A stretch of 64,000 nucleotides of DNA from Fen-1058 sp964398185 (GTDB lineage Bacteria; Chloroflexota; Anaerolineae; Fen-1058), in assembly GCA_964398185.1 (NCBI GenBank), contig CAYNML010000019.1:1-64000 (forward strand), written 5' to 3'. The notes beneath the pieces were generated by a model. It had not been told where the DNA came from. It searched no databases and saw only the letters and a list, made by a program, of their open reading frames with translations. Of the stretch, positions 53,606 through 62,859 are shown piece by piece. Position 1 is the stretch's first letter; each line of letters starts with the position of its first letter. Made by a program: the position numbers and the translations under genes.

Positions 53606-56600
53606 ATGCGTCTGTCTTCACCGATCGAGGACCTCAAGCCTCACTACACCGTCGTCGTGATCGGATCGGGTTACGGCGGCGGCATCGCCGCCTCGCGTTT
53701 AGCGCGCGCCGGGCAACAGGTGGCCGTGCTGGAACGCGGCAAAGAATTCCTGCCCGGCGAATATCCCGACACCGAACTGGAAGCGCTGCCCGAAGTGCAG
53801 GTGCGTCTGCCCGATCAAGTCATCGGCCCGCGCACCGGCCTGTACGACATCCGCATGAACGACGACATGAGCGTGCTCGTCGGCTGCGGGCTGGGCGGCA
53901 CATCGTTGATCAACGCCAATGTCGCTTCGCGTCCCGAGCGGCGCGTCTTCGACGATCCCGTGTGGCCCAAAGCCTTTCGGGATGATGTCGATTCCGTTCT
54001 CGCGCAGTGCTTCGATCGGGCGGAAGAGATGCTCGGATCGAATCCCTATCCCGTCGATATTCCCGCCACCCCCAAGATGCTGGCGCACGAAAAATCAAAC
54101 TCCGCCCTCAACGGCAAGTTTTATCGCTTGCCCCTCAACGTCACGTTCAAAGATGGCGTCAACAAAGCGGGTGTGCAGCAGCAGGCCTGCACGTTGTGCG
54201 GCGATTGCATGTCGGGCTGCAATCACGGCGCGAAGAATACCGTCATCATGAATTACCTGCCCGATGCCAAACGACACGGCGCAGAAATTTTCACGCTGGT
54301 CGAAGTGCGTCACCTTGAGCGGCAGGGCACTCGCTGGCTGGTGCATTATCAACTGCTTGAAACAGGGCAAGAGGGCTTTGATGCGCCGACCTCGGTGGTG
54401 AGCGCCGATGTGGTGATCCTGGCGGCGGGCACATTGGGCACCAACGAGATTCTGCTGCGATCAAAAGCCGCCGGGCTGCCGCTGTCCGATCGGTTGGGTG
54501 AGCGCTACTCGGGCAATGGCGACGTGCTGGGCTTTGCGTACAACAACGATCAAGACATCAACATGGTCGGCTTCGGGCCGCGTCCCGTCAAAGACATGGC
54601 GCCCGTCGGCCCGACGATCACGACGGCGATCGATCTGCGCGAGCAGCCCAATCTCGACGACGGCATGATCATCGAAGAGGGCGGGGTGTGTGCGCCGCTC
54701 GCCGCGCTGCTGCCCAAGACGTTGTCACTCGCGGCGAAGATGGTGGGCCGCGATACCGACGAAGGTCTGCCCGATGCCATTCGCGAGAAGACGCGCGAAC
54801 TCAACAGCCTGATTCGCGGCGCGTATCACGGCGCGATTCGCAACACGCAGGTCTACCTGGTGATGACGCACGATAACAGCGGCGGAACGATGTCGCTGCA
54901 CAATGATCGCGTGGTGATCAAGTGGCCGGGTTCGGGCGCGCAGCCGTTCGTGAAGAACGTCAACGAGAAACTGCTGCAAGCCACCAAACCGCTTGGCGGC
55001 ACGTTTGTAGAGAATCCCATTTGGAGCAAGTTGCAGCCCAACAACATGCTGGCCGCGCATCCGCTGGGCGGTTGTCACATCGCCGAAGATGCGCAGCACG
55101 GCGTCACGAATCACATGGGTCAGGTGTTTTCCGGCGCAACGGGCACGGACGTGTACGACAATTTGATCGTGAACGATGGGGCGCTGCTGCCCCGATCGGT
55201 TGGTACCAACCCGCACATCACGATTTGCGCCATGGCCGAGCGCAACATGCTGCTATTGGCGCAGGCGCGCGGCTGGTCGATCGACACCAGCTGGAAGCCG
55301 GTGGACAAACCGATCGTCCTCGGCGCGACGACGGCCCGGCCCGGCCTGCAATTCTCTGAAGCGATGCAGGGTTGGTTCTCCACCAAAGTGACAGACGATT
55401 ACGCCGTCGCCGCGCGGCAGGGCAAGGCCGATGGCTCGTCATTCCGTTTGATCGCCACGGTCATCTCGGATGATATTGAGTTGATGATGTCAGAACCCGA
55501 TCATGCCGCCAGGCTGATCGGTACGGTGAAAGCCCCGGCGCTCTCGCCCGAACCGTTGACGTTGTCCAACGGCGAGTTCTACCTGTTCATCAAAGATCCA
55601 CGGCAGTTCAACGTGCGTTACATGCGCTACCTCGGCCGCTTGACAGCCAAAGACGGCGCGACCTACTATTTTGAAGGCCACAAGACCATCCACAACGATC
55701 CGGGCTTCGATGTGTGGTCGGACACGACGACGTTGTTCATCACGATGTATGCCGGTAAAGACAAAACCGGCGCGATCGTGGGTAGGGGTATCATCGAGAT
55801 TCACTTGAAAGACTTGCGCCATCAACTCACCACGATGAAAGTGCTGAACGCGCAGAACCTCGGCCAGCGCCTGTCGATCCTGGCGCGCTTTGGCCGCTTC
55901 TTCACCGATGAGATTTTCGACATCTACGGCGGCGTCTTCGCGCGGCCCAACGTGTTCAAGCCCGCCGCGCCGCCGCGCAAGAAGCGCGCCCTGCGCACCG
56001 GCGATCCCGAAGTGCACTACTTCAACACGGCAGACAACGTGCGCCTGCGCTTGACGCGCTATCAAGGTGGCAAGAAGGGGCCGGTCATTCTGGCGCACGG
56101 GCTGGGTGTATCGAGTTTGGCCTTCTCCACCGATCTGATCGACACGAACATGACCGAGTATCTCTTCGCGCACGGCTACGATGTGTGGCTGCTCGATTAT
56201 CGCTCGAGCATTGAGCTGCCCTACGCGGCCACGCCTTACACCGCCGACGATGTCGCCGTCTATGATTGGCCCGCCGCGGTGCAGACGGTGTTGAGTCTCA
56301 CGGGCGCGTCATCCGTTCAAGCGGTGGTGCACTGCTACGGCGCGATCACGTTCAACATGGCGATGTGTGCGGGCTTGCAGGGCGTGCGCTCGGCGGTGTG
56401 TTCGCAGGTGGGATCGCACCTGTCGGTGATTCCGCTCAATCGCGTTAAGGCAGGCATTCACCTCGATGCCTTCATCGGCAAGCTGGGTGTGCAATCGCTG
56501 ACGATGTACACCGACACGCACGACAACTGGCTCGATCAACTGTATAACGCCGCGCTGAACCTGTATCCGTATGAGTATGAGGAATTCTGCAAAAGCCCGG

Positions 56601-57013
56601 TGTGTCACCGCATCACGTTCCTGTACGCGCCGCTGTACGAGCACGATCAGCTCAACACGGCCACACACGACAACCTGCACGAATTGTTCGGCGTCGCGTC
56701 GATCAGCAACTTCGAGCATCTGGGCGTGATGTCGCGCGCGGGGCACATCGTCAACCACAAGGGCGAGGAGGTCTACCTGCCGCACATCGATCGGATGAAG
56801 ATCCCCATCGCGTTTGTGCAGGGCGAGGAGAATCAGACGTGGCTGCCCAAGAGCACGGAGGATACTTACAATCTATTGTGCCAGACCAACGGCCCTGAGC
56901 TGTACAGCCGCTATCTGATTCCGCACTATGGCCACATCGATTGCATCTTCGGACAGAACGCGCACCGCGATGTGTATCCGGTAATTCTCAAGCATCTGGA
57001 AAACACTCAGTAG
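53606..57013 (+). CDS. GMC oxidoreductase fused to an alpha/beta hydrolase domain
   Basis: A 1135-aa fusion. Residues about 10-560 are an FAD-dependent GMC (cholesterol-oxidase-like) oxidoreductase: VIGSGYGGGIAASRLA (dinucleotide fold), a four-cysteine cluster C195-x2-C198-x2-C201-x3-C205 followed by NHGAKNT, and the C-terminal GTNPHITICAMAERN region. Residues about 590-770 form a linker domain related to those in similar fusions. Residues about 800-1135 are an alpha/beta hydrolase with VILAHGLGVSS, a nucleophile-elbow VVHCYGA holding Cys910 where Ser is usual, and a late IPHYGHIDCIFG. Start ATG after GGGAGGAG. The substrate is probably a sterol-like or long-chain alcohol; unproven. Confidence 0.85.
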   Translation: MRLSSPIEDLKPHYTVVVIGSGYGGGIAASRLARAGQQVAVLERGKEFLPGEYPDTELEALPEVQVRLPDQVIGPRTGLYDIRMNDDMSVLVGCGLGGTSLINANVASRPERRVFDDPVWPKAFRDDVDSVLAQCFDRAEEMLGSNPYPVDIPATPKMLAHEKSNSALNGKFYRLPLNVTFKDGVNKAGVQQQACTLCGDCMSGCNHGAKNTVIMNYLPDAKRHGAEIFTLVEVRHLERQGTRWLVHYQLLETGQEGFDAPTSVVSADVVILAAGTLGTNEILLRSKAAGLPLSDRLGERYSGNGDVLGFAYNNDQDINMVGFGPRPVKDMAPVGPTITTAIDLREQPNLDDGMIIEEGGVCAPLAALLPKTLSLAAKMVGRDTDEGLPDAIREKTRELNSLIRGAYHGAIRNTQVYLVMTHDNSGGTMSLHNDRVVIKWPGSGAQPFVKNVNEKLLQATKPLGGTFVENPIWSKLQPNNMLAAHPLGGCHIAEDAQHGVTNHMGQVFSGATGTDVYDNLIVNDGALLPRSVGTNPHITICAMAERNMLLLAQARGWSIDTSWKPVDKPIVLGATTARPGLQFSEAMQGWFSTKVTDDYAVAARQGKADGSSFRLIATVISDDIELMMSEPDHAARLIGTVKAPALSPEPLTLSNGEFYLFIKDPRQFNVRYMRYLGRLTAKDGATYYFEGHKTIHNDPGFDVWSDTTTLFITMYAGKDKTGAIVGRGIIEIHLKDLRHQLTTMKVLNAQNLGQRLSILARFGRFFTDEIFDIYGGVFARPNVFKPAAPPRKKRALRTGDPEVHYFNTADNVRLRLTRYQGGKKGPVILAHGLGVSSLAFSTDLIDTNMTEYLFAHGYDVWLLDYRSSIELPYAATPYTADDVAVYDWPAAVQTVLSLTGASSVQAVVHCYGAITFNMAMCAGLQGVRSAVCSQVGSHLSVIPLNRVKAGIHLDAFIGKLGVQSLTMYTDTHDNWLDQLYNAALNLYPYEYEEFCKSPVCHRITFLYAPLYEHDQLNTATHDNLHELFGVASISNFEHLGVMSRAGHIVNHKGEEVYLPHIDRMKIPIAFVQGEENQTWLPKSTEDTYNLLCQTNGPELYSRYLIPHYGHIDCIFGQNAHRDVYPVILKHLENTQ

Positions 57014-57062
57014 ACAAGGAAACAAGTAGACAAGGCGTTCCTTCCCTTGTCTACTTGTTTCC
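57011..57062 (+). repeat. Repeat spacer with 18-bp perfect inverted repeat, GMC to SRPBCC-MBL
   Basis: It starts on the stop codon TAG. GGAAACAAGTAGACAAGG (57018-57035) and its exact complement (57045-57062) form a hairpin with a 9-base loop. Units of the type TAGACAAG and TTCCTTA suggest short tandem repeats of mixed 7- and 8-base period. Confidence 0.8.
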
Positions 57063-57079
57063 TTATTTCCTTTACTATC

Positions 57080-58483
57080 ATGACCCAAGAACAATCCCGC
57101 CAACTCGACGAATCAAACGACATGCCGCCCGTACACGGCACAGTGGACATCGACGTGCCGGCCGATGTGTTGTGGCAGTGCTTCCGCAATGCCAACTTGT
57201 GGCCGCGCTGGAATCCCTGCATGTTCTGGGCGCGCAATCGCGATCTGGTGCTGGGCGAAAAATTGATCTGGGCCTTCGAGCCGCTGCGCTGGTGGTACCT
57301 CTACAAACTGCCGGGCGTCGCCACGCTGATCGAAGTGGAAGAGAACCGCCAAGTGACGTGGGAAGTGACGATCATGCCCGGCTTCTACGCGCGCCACACC
57401 TACTCGATCGAAGACCTGGGCGATGGCCGCGCGCGCTTTGGATCGTGGGAAAAAGCGATGGGGCCGATGTTCCGCGCGTTGAAGTTCTTCTGGGTGGCGC
57501 ACTTCATCTTCGTCAAGGATCGATCGCTGCAAGGGGCGCGTCTGCTCGAATCGATCTATCAGCGCACGGGCCAGCTCGATGAATCCACGCTGCCCAAACG
57601 GCGCGGGCTGCGCCTGTTCCAGAATCTCAATGCGCTGGTGGGCGGATCGGACATCCTGAACTTCGAGATCGTGCCGCTGGCGCCGGACGTGTGGGCCGTG
57701 CTGGGCGGCGGCGGCAACTCGCTCGTCGTGAAGAACGGCGACGAAGTGCTCGTGGTTGATCCCAAGATGTCGATCTATGCCCGTCGCCTGAAGCGTTGGA
57801 TCGAACGCGATTTGCAGGCCAAAGTCACCACCATCATCGATACGCACTATCACTTCGATCACACGCGCGGGAACAAGTTGTATCCCGAGGCGCGCCTCAT
57901 CGCCCATCGCAGCGTGCCGGAAGCCATGCTCGCCCGCGACCCCGGCGATTGGACTGATGCCCCCGTCGGCCTACCGCAGCCCGAGAATCTGATCGATCAG
58001 TCGCTGACGCTGCACTTCGGTCCGCACGAAATCGAGATCAGCTATGCGGGGCAGGCACATACGATCGGGGATATGTGGGTGCGCGTGCGAGCCGGAGATC
58101 GCGACATCATCGCCACCGGCGACTTCGCCACACTCGAGCACTATCCCTTCTTCGACACCAGCGAATACGGCGCGAGCGTGCAGGGCTGGATCAATGCCGC
58201 GCGTGACTTAGCAACGAGGTTTCCTGATGCGACCTTCATTCCAGGACACGGGCCGCTGGCAACGGCGAAAGATTTACTGCATCATGTGGCCTACGTGACC
58301 TTCCTCGACAAATCGGTGGCGGGGTCGCGCCACGATGGCCTCGACGAAGGCGGCACAGTGCGCAACATCGATCTCTCGGCGTGGAATCTGTCGTTCGTGC
58401 CGATCTTCCACTACGGCCTGTGGTTCCTCAGCGGAAACACCAACGTGCGGAGTGTGTATCGGCTGCAGACAAAGCAGCGCTAG
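57080..58483 (+). CDS. SRPBCC domain fused to metallo-beta-lactamase domain
   Basis: A 467-aa fusion. Residues about 15-175 form an SRPBCC (polyketide-cyclase/START-like) hydrophobic ligand-binding domain: VDIDVPADVLWQCFRNANLW and WEVTIMPGFYARHTYSIED. Residues about 195-460 form a metallo-beta-lactamase domain with TIIDTHYHFDHTRGN (H256, H258, D260, H261), GQAHTIGDMWV and FIPGHGPLAT. The start at 57080 has no Shine-Dalgarno sequence. The close downstream position suggests it works on the same lipid-like compound as the GMC-hydrolase fusion; this is inference. Confidence 0.85.
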   Translation: MTQEQSRQLDESNDMPPVHGTVDIDVPADVLWQCFRNANLWPRWNPCMFWARNRDLVLGEKLIWAFEPLRWWYLYKLPGVATLIEVEENRQVTWEVTIMPGFYARHTYSIEDLGDGRARFGSWEKAMGPMFRALKFFWVAHFIFVKDRSLQGARLLESIYQRTGQLDESTLPKRRGLRLFQNLNALVGGSDILNFEIVPLAPDVWAVLGGGGNSLVVKNGDEVLVVDPKMSIYARRLKRWIERDLQAKVTTIIDTHYHFDHTRGNKLYPEARLIAHRSVPEAMLARDPGDWTDAPVGLPQPENLIDQSLTLHFGPHEIEISYAGQAHTIGDMWVRVRAGDRDIIATGDFATLEHYPFFDTSEYGASVQGWINAARDLATRFPDATFIPGHGPLATAKDLLHHVAYVTFLDKSVAGSRHDGLDEGGTVRNIDLSAWNLSFVPIFHYGLWFLSGNTNVRSVYRLQTKQR

Positions 58484-58580
58484 ACCGAGGTTTTGATCTG
58501 CCAGATAGCTTCGCCAGCCAGCCAATCGGATCGATGAGCGGGGCGCGCCGCCCGGCCAATGAAAACCTCCGAGGTCTTGA

Positions 58581-58811
58581 CACGATAGCGGCAATGGTCT
58601 GATTGTCTTCCGGGTCCCGGTCGATCTGCGGCTGGGCGTCAGCGCCGACAACGTCGGCATGAGCCCGATCGATCCGGGTGTCTACGGCTGGCGGGCTTTC
58701 CTGGGCGGCGCCGAAACCGGTGAAGCCGGCAATCTGGAAATTCAGGCGGGCAACACCTGTGTCTTCAGCTGTGACAAGGACGCGCTGGCCATTCGTTACG
58801 GCGGCAAGTGA
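58581..58811 (+). pseudogene. 3' remnant of an unknown gene
   Basis: A 76-codon open stretch after a TGA at 58578 with no start codon, reading GLIVFRVPVDLRLGVSADNV, then GVYGWRAFLGG, then NTCVFSCDKDALAIRYGGK and stop. The composition is protein-like and ends directly before a terminator hairpin, so it is probably the tail of a lost gene. The 97 bases before it (58484-58580) hold nothing I can identify. No family recognised. Confidence 0.45.
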
Positions 58812-58829
58812 TACGCTGCGCCTGAACAA

Positions 58830-58867
58830 CAAGACCCCGGAAGCCTACGACGCTCTCCGGGGTCTTG
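58830..58867. terminator. Terminator hairpin between the gene remnant and the receiver-CpaE gene
   Basis: Perfect 12-bp stem CAAGACCCCGGA / TCCGGGGTCTTG with a 14-base loop. No T run. It probably serves the minus-strand gene ending at 58881. Confidence 0.7.
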
Positions 58868-58880
58868 ACCTGAGGTGGAC

Positions 58881-59963
58881 TTACGCCAGCGCTTTGATGG
58901 CCGCCGCCAGGGGCGATTCAGGCTGACTCAACAACAACGGTGATCCTTGGCCCAGCGCCGTCCCTTGATTTTCATCGTAGGGCAGCTTGCCTTTGAAGCC
59001 GTGCCCCAGCGCCTTCTCGATGGCGGGCAGGGCCAGGCCGGGGCGCGGCATGTTCTGATTGGCGATCAGTTCGATCTTCTCGTCGGGAATCTTGCAGGTC
59101 TTCAAGGCGCGCAACGCACCCACCGTCGATTGCAACGATCCCACTTCCGGGGCCAGCACTAGCCAGATCGTATCGGCGAGATTGAGCGCGGCCACCCCGA
59201 TCGGCCCCCACGCGCCCGGCAGATCGATCACCACGCGCGCAAACTTGCCCTGCAGCGCGGCGATGAGCGTCGTCACGCGATCGAGCGGGGGCAGCGTGGC
59301 CGCCGGCACGATCGGCGCCGCCATCACTTCCAGCCCAGAATCGTGCTTCGTCAGGGCCTTCATGATGCTGTCGTTGGTGGCTTCGTTGCCGTTAGCCCAA
59401 TCGACCCAGGTCGTCCTGGCATTCAGCCGCAGCTGCAGCGCCACGTGCCCCGGCCCAGTTTTGAGATCGAGCAGACAGGTCGGCAGATTCTTGGCTTGCA
59501 GGGCCAGCGCCAGGTTCACCGCCACCGAAGTCACACCCACCCCGCCGCGCAGCGCAAAGACAGCCACGGTTCTTTTGGCTGGGCCTTGCGTGGTGCTGCG
59601 ATTTTCCATGAGCTCGCTGACTTTGGCCAGTAGCTCGTTGGGCGCAAAGGGCTTGGGCATATAGTCGTCGGCCTGGGCGGCCAGCGCCGCTTCGCGATCG
59701 ACCGGTTGGGCGCGCGCCGTCAGAATCAAGATCACCATGCCGGCCAGTTCCGGATCCTCGCGCATCTTGCGCACCACCTGGTAGCCGTTCATGCCCGGCA
59801 TCATGACATCCACAATGGCCATGTCGGGCTTGAGGGACTTGGCCTTGGCCAGGCCATCCGGTCCGTCGCCGGTGGTGACCACCTTGTAGCCGCCGCGCTG
59901 CAACATGAGGCGCAACATCTGCTGCAAATCCAGATCGTCGTCGATGACTAGAATGGTGGCCAT
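58881..59963 (-). CDS. Response-regulator receiver fused to a CpaE/MinD-like ATPase domain
   Basis: A 360-aa protein. Residues 1-120 are a receiver: ILVIDDDLDLQQMLRL (acidic pair), phosphoacceptor Asp in MAIVDVMMPGMNGY, Thr in ILILTARA and Lys in DYMPKPFAP. Residues about 135-360 are a CpaE-type P-loop domain with ALRGGVGVTSVAVNLA, where the usual GKGGVGKT lysines are missing, then TCLLDLKTGPGHVAL and VVIDLPGAW. Such proteins place Tad pili or other machines in the cell; no tad genes are in the window. It lies downstream of the histidine kinase and the 174-aa gene. Confidence 0.85.
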   Translation of the reverse strand: MATILVIDDDLDLQQMLRLMLQRGGYKVVTTGDGPDGLAKAKSLKPDMAIVDVMMPGMNGYQVVRKMREDPELAGMVILILTARAQPVDREAALAAQADDYMPKPFAPNELLAKVSELMENRSTTQGPAKRTVAVFALRGGVGVTSVAVNLALALQAKNLPTCLLDLKTGPGHVALQLRLNARTTWVDWANGNEATNDSIMKALTKHDSGLEVMAAPIVPAATLPPLDRVTTLIAALQGKFARVVIDLPGAWGPIGVAALNLADTIWLVLAPEVGSLQSTVGALRALKTCKIPDEKIELIANQNMPRPGLALPAIEKALGHGFKGKLPYDENQGTALGQGSPLLLSQPESPLAAAIKALA

Positions 59964-60022
59964 GGATCTTCCCCCCGGTCTGCTCGTGATGCGTGGTGCT
60001 GGGTCGTCCCGCTGCGCGGCGA

Positions 60023-60547
60023 CTACTGGCTTGACTTGTCGCCGATGCACATGACCTCGATGGAGGTCTTGTTGATCAAGATCAACTCGCCGCTGAACTG
60101 GATGGACTGGTTCATCGAGAGCGAAGCGGTGGCGTTGTAAACCGGCACGAAGCGCTCCACGCCCGTCGCCATCAACGCGCGTAGATCAATATTGGCCGGT
60201 GCTTCGATCTGGCCCGTAATCTCAAAGTACGGCACGGTCACAAAGACCGGCCACTGGCGGCGATAGATATACGTGGCCTGATTTTGCTTCAGCGCCATTT
60301 CCACGCCGCTGGCAATGACGACGAAACTGAGGCGGTCCTTTCGCACGATCGAGAGCGCGTAGTCCGCCAGGATCTCGCCCGGATGATCGATGCGTGAGAC
60401 ATAGGCGATGTCCAGTTCCAGGTAGGACGTGCTGGTGTCGTTCAAGATGTCCGACAGCACGCGCCCGCGCAGCGCCATCTGGGTGGAAATGCGGTGCGAG
60501 TCGGCAAAAAAGTCGGCAGTGAGTCGGCGTGAACCTACTTGAGCCAT
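60023..60547 (-). CDS. Hypothetical protein, paralogue of the 188-aa protein at 20982-21548
   Basis: A 174-aa protein beginning MAQVGSRRLTADFFADSHRI and ending with ELILINKTSIEVMCIGD. It has no signal or membrane segment and looks mostly beta. It aligns by eye with the 188-aa protein at 20982-21548. It lies between the histidine kinase (37 bases upstream) and the receiver-CpaE protein, so all three likely form one operon and pathway. The start at 60547 excludes a long upstream extension that is only kinase-gene antiframe. Function unknown. Confidence 0.75.
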   Translation of the reverse strand: MAQVGSRRLTADFFADSHRISTQMALRGRVLSDILNDTSTSYLELDIAYVSRIDHPGEILADYALSIVRKDRLSFVVIASGVEMALKQNQATYIYRRQWPVFVTVPYFEITGQIEAPANIDLRALMATGVERFVPVYNATASLSMNQSIQFSGELILINKTSIEVMCIGDKSSQ

Positions 60548-60584
60548 GTTCAATCTCCTGGGTGAGAGAGTTGCGCCATCTTGA

Positions 60585-62807
60585 TCACCGGGCTTTGATC
60601 GGGCGGACGACCAGCGGCATGGTATCTTCCGGGCTGGAGGGCAGCGCATCAGGCCAGCTGGGCAGGGACACCACAAAGGTGGAGCCTTGCCCCGGCACAC
60701 TGGTGACCCATACCCGGCCACCGTGCTGCTCCACAATGGATTTGACAATCGCCAGGCCCAACCCGGTGCCGCTGTCATCGGCGGCAACGGCTGGCGCCCG
60801 GTAAAACCGCTCGAAGATACGCGCCTGCGCTTCCGGCGCGATGCCCGGCCCGTTATCGTGAACTTCCAGGCGCACTTGTTCACCGCTGGCGCGCATGGCC
60901 ACCGTCACCAGCCCGCCCGGCTGAGTATACTTGATCGCGTTGCTCACCAGATTGCTGACGACCTGATACAAGCGCTGCGCATCCCCGCGCACATAGAGCG
61001 GCACACCAGGATCGTCATAGGTCAGCTGCTGTTGTCGCTGCTGTGCCGTCATCATCAGTTCGGTGACGACCGCTTGCGCGATCTCGGCCAGGTTGCAGCG
61101 GTTAAGGCGCAGGCCGACCCGGCGCTCGATGCGTTCCAGATCGAGCAGGTCTTTGATCAAAGCCTCGATGCGATGCACGCCCAACAAGCTCAAATCGAGC
61201 GCTTCGCGCTGCAAGCTGGTCAAGTTATCCGCGCGCTTGCTGAGCAAATCCAGCGCGCCCATCGTCAAATTGACGGGGTTGCGCAGATCGTGTGAGGCGG
61301 TCAGGATCATATCGCTCTTCATGCGCTCGGTTTCCTTGAAGCGCGTGATGTCCTGCATCACCGCCACCCAGCCCGTCAGCCGACCAATCGGATCGACGAT
61401 GGGCGACAGGTTGCAGAATAAGAACGTATCGTTGGCCAGCTGCATCTCAAAGCCGGCCGGCTGGGTCTGCTGCGTCGTGATGGCGTGATCGACCGCCGCG
61501 TTGAGCGCCGCGTTCAGCGTGACGGCGGCGAGCGGCTTGCCCACTGCCTCGGCGATGCTGAACTCCAGCGCGCGCTCGGCGGCAGGATTGGCCACCTGCA
61601 CCCGGCCGTTCGCATCCAGGCTGATGATGACATCGCCGCTGCTGCTCAAGATCGCTGAAATCTGCTGCTGTTCCGCGCGGACGCGGGAGAACAAGCGGGC
61701 GTTAGACACCCCCAGCGCCAGCTGGCCTGTAATGATGTGCAGGGTATCCAACTCGCCCGTGTCGAATGATCGGCCTGGCGGCGCAATCGCTTCGAGCACA
61801 CCCACGACTTCATCTTCGGCGATCAACGGCACGGCGACCAGCGCGCCCAGTTGGCGCTCGCTCAGCCACTGCACCACATCCTGCGACCAGGCAAAAGCCG
61901 TCATGTTCTGCAGCAGCACCGTCTGCCGCACGCTGGCGCAGTGCGCGGCCACGCGGGCCAGGCCGGGATCATCGGCGGGCAGGTTGTGGAGCGATCGGGT
62001 GACCAGCGCCTCGCCATCATCTTCGCTCAGGAAAATCTGGCCGGCCGCCAGACGCAGCGCCGCCACCGTGCGCATGAGCGTCTCATCGCTCATCTTCTTG
62101 AGATTGTGCCCGGCGTTGATGACGGCCGTGCTGACGCTGCTCACCGCCGCTCCGCGGTCGTTGATAATCTCCAGCAGGTTCATCACCTGCTGGCTGCGTT
62201 CGAACAACTGCGCGTGGGCAATGGCGGTGGCGGCGTGCGGTGTGATGAGCTGGAGCAAGGCCACATCTTTGTTGGTGATCTCGCGCCCGTCGTTGTAGAG
62301 GACTTCCAGCACGCCCAGCACCTGGCGGTTGAAGGTAAGCGGAATGGCCGCCGCGCAGTTGGCGGTGGGCCGTACACTGGCGGGGGCGGCGCCGTCGAAG
62401 AGATGGCTGCGCACTTCCCAGGCCGAGTAGTTATCGACGACAAAGGTGCGGCCAGTGCGGGCCGCGCGGCCGGCCACATCTTCACCTACCGCCACACTCA
62501 GTCCCACGTAAGCGCTGGGGATGCCATAGCCGCCCGCCACGTGCAGCTGGCCGGTGTTGCGATCGAGCAGGTACACCAGGCTGGCTGTCGCGCGAATGAG
62601 CTCCACGGCCTTCTCCGCCACTGTCGCCAGGACCTGCTCCATGTTGAGCGACGCGGTAATGGCCAACGACGCAGCGCCAATCGTTTCAATTTCGGCGTGC
62701 GTCAATTCTCCCGTTTGACCGGCGCGCGGATTCAAGATGCCGTGATCGGGCGTCGCTCGAATTCGATCGATGGTGGTGGAGGTGCGAACCCGTGTCGTAG
62801 TCGCCAT
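60585..62807 (-). CDS. Multi-sensor histidine kinase, GAF-GAF-PAS-HisKA-HATPase
   Basis: A 740-aa cytoplasmic kinase. Domains: GAF (about residues 45-190), GAF (about 225-375), PAS (about 380-495, with WVAVMQDITRFKE at its end), HisKA with phosphoacceptor H-box ILTASHDLRNPVNLTMGAL (about 505), and HATPase with N-box LVSNAIKYTQPGG, G1 DNGPGIAPEAQARIF and G2 DSGTGLGLAIVKSIVEQHGG. All ATP-binding motifs are intact. No membrane segment, so it senses an internal signal. It heads an operon with the 174-aa protein and the receiver-CpaE protein, the likely phosphotransfer target. Confidence 0.93.
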   Translation of the reverse strand: MATTTRVRTSTTIDRIRATPDHGILNPRAGQTGELTHAEIETIGAASLAITASLNMEQVLATVAEKAVELIRATASLVYLLDRNTGQLHVAGGYGIPSAYVGLSVAVGEDVAGRAARTGRTFVVDNYSAWEVRSHLFDGAAPASVRPTANCAAAIPLTFNRQVLGVLEVLYNDGREITNKDVALLQLITPHAATAIAHAQLFERSQQVMNLLEIINDRGAAVSSVSTAVINAGHNLKKMSDETLMRTVAALRLAAGQIFLSEDDGEALVTRSLHNLPADDPGLARVAAHCASVRQTVLLQNMTAFAWSQDVVQWLSERQLGALVAVPLIAEDEVVGVLEAIAPPGRSFDTGELDTLHIITGQLALGVSNARLFSRVRAEQQQISAILSSSGDVIISLDANGRVQVANPAAERALEFSIAEAVGKPLAAVTLNAALNAAVDHAITTQQTQPAGFEMQLANDTFLFCNLSPIVDPIGRLTGWVAVMQDITRFKETERMKSDMILTASHDLRNPVNLTMGALDLLSKRADNLTSLQREALDLSLLGVHRIEALIKDLLDLERIERRVGLRLNRCNLAEIAQAVVTELMMTAQQRQQQLTYDDPGVPLYVRGDAQRLYQVVSNLVSNAIKYTQPGGLVTVAMRASGEQVRLEVHDNGPGIAPEAQARIFERFYRAPAVAADDSGTGLGLAIVKSIVEQHGGRVWVTSVPGQGSTFVVSLPSWPDALPSSPEDTMPLVVRPIKAR

Positions 62808-62859
62808 TCTGCCTCTGGGTATGGTATATCACAAAATGGCATGAAATGTAAAACGACGC

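Noticed and set aside
60548..60883. Extended N-terminus of the 174-aa protein
   Set aside because: The extra 112 residues overlap the histidine kinase 3' end in another frame and are low-complexity Arg/Pro-rich; the ATG at 60547 matches the start of its paralogue's domain.
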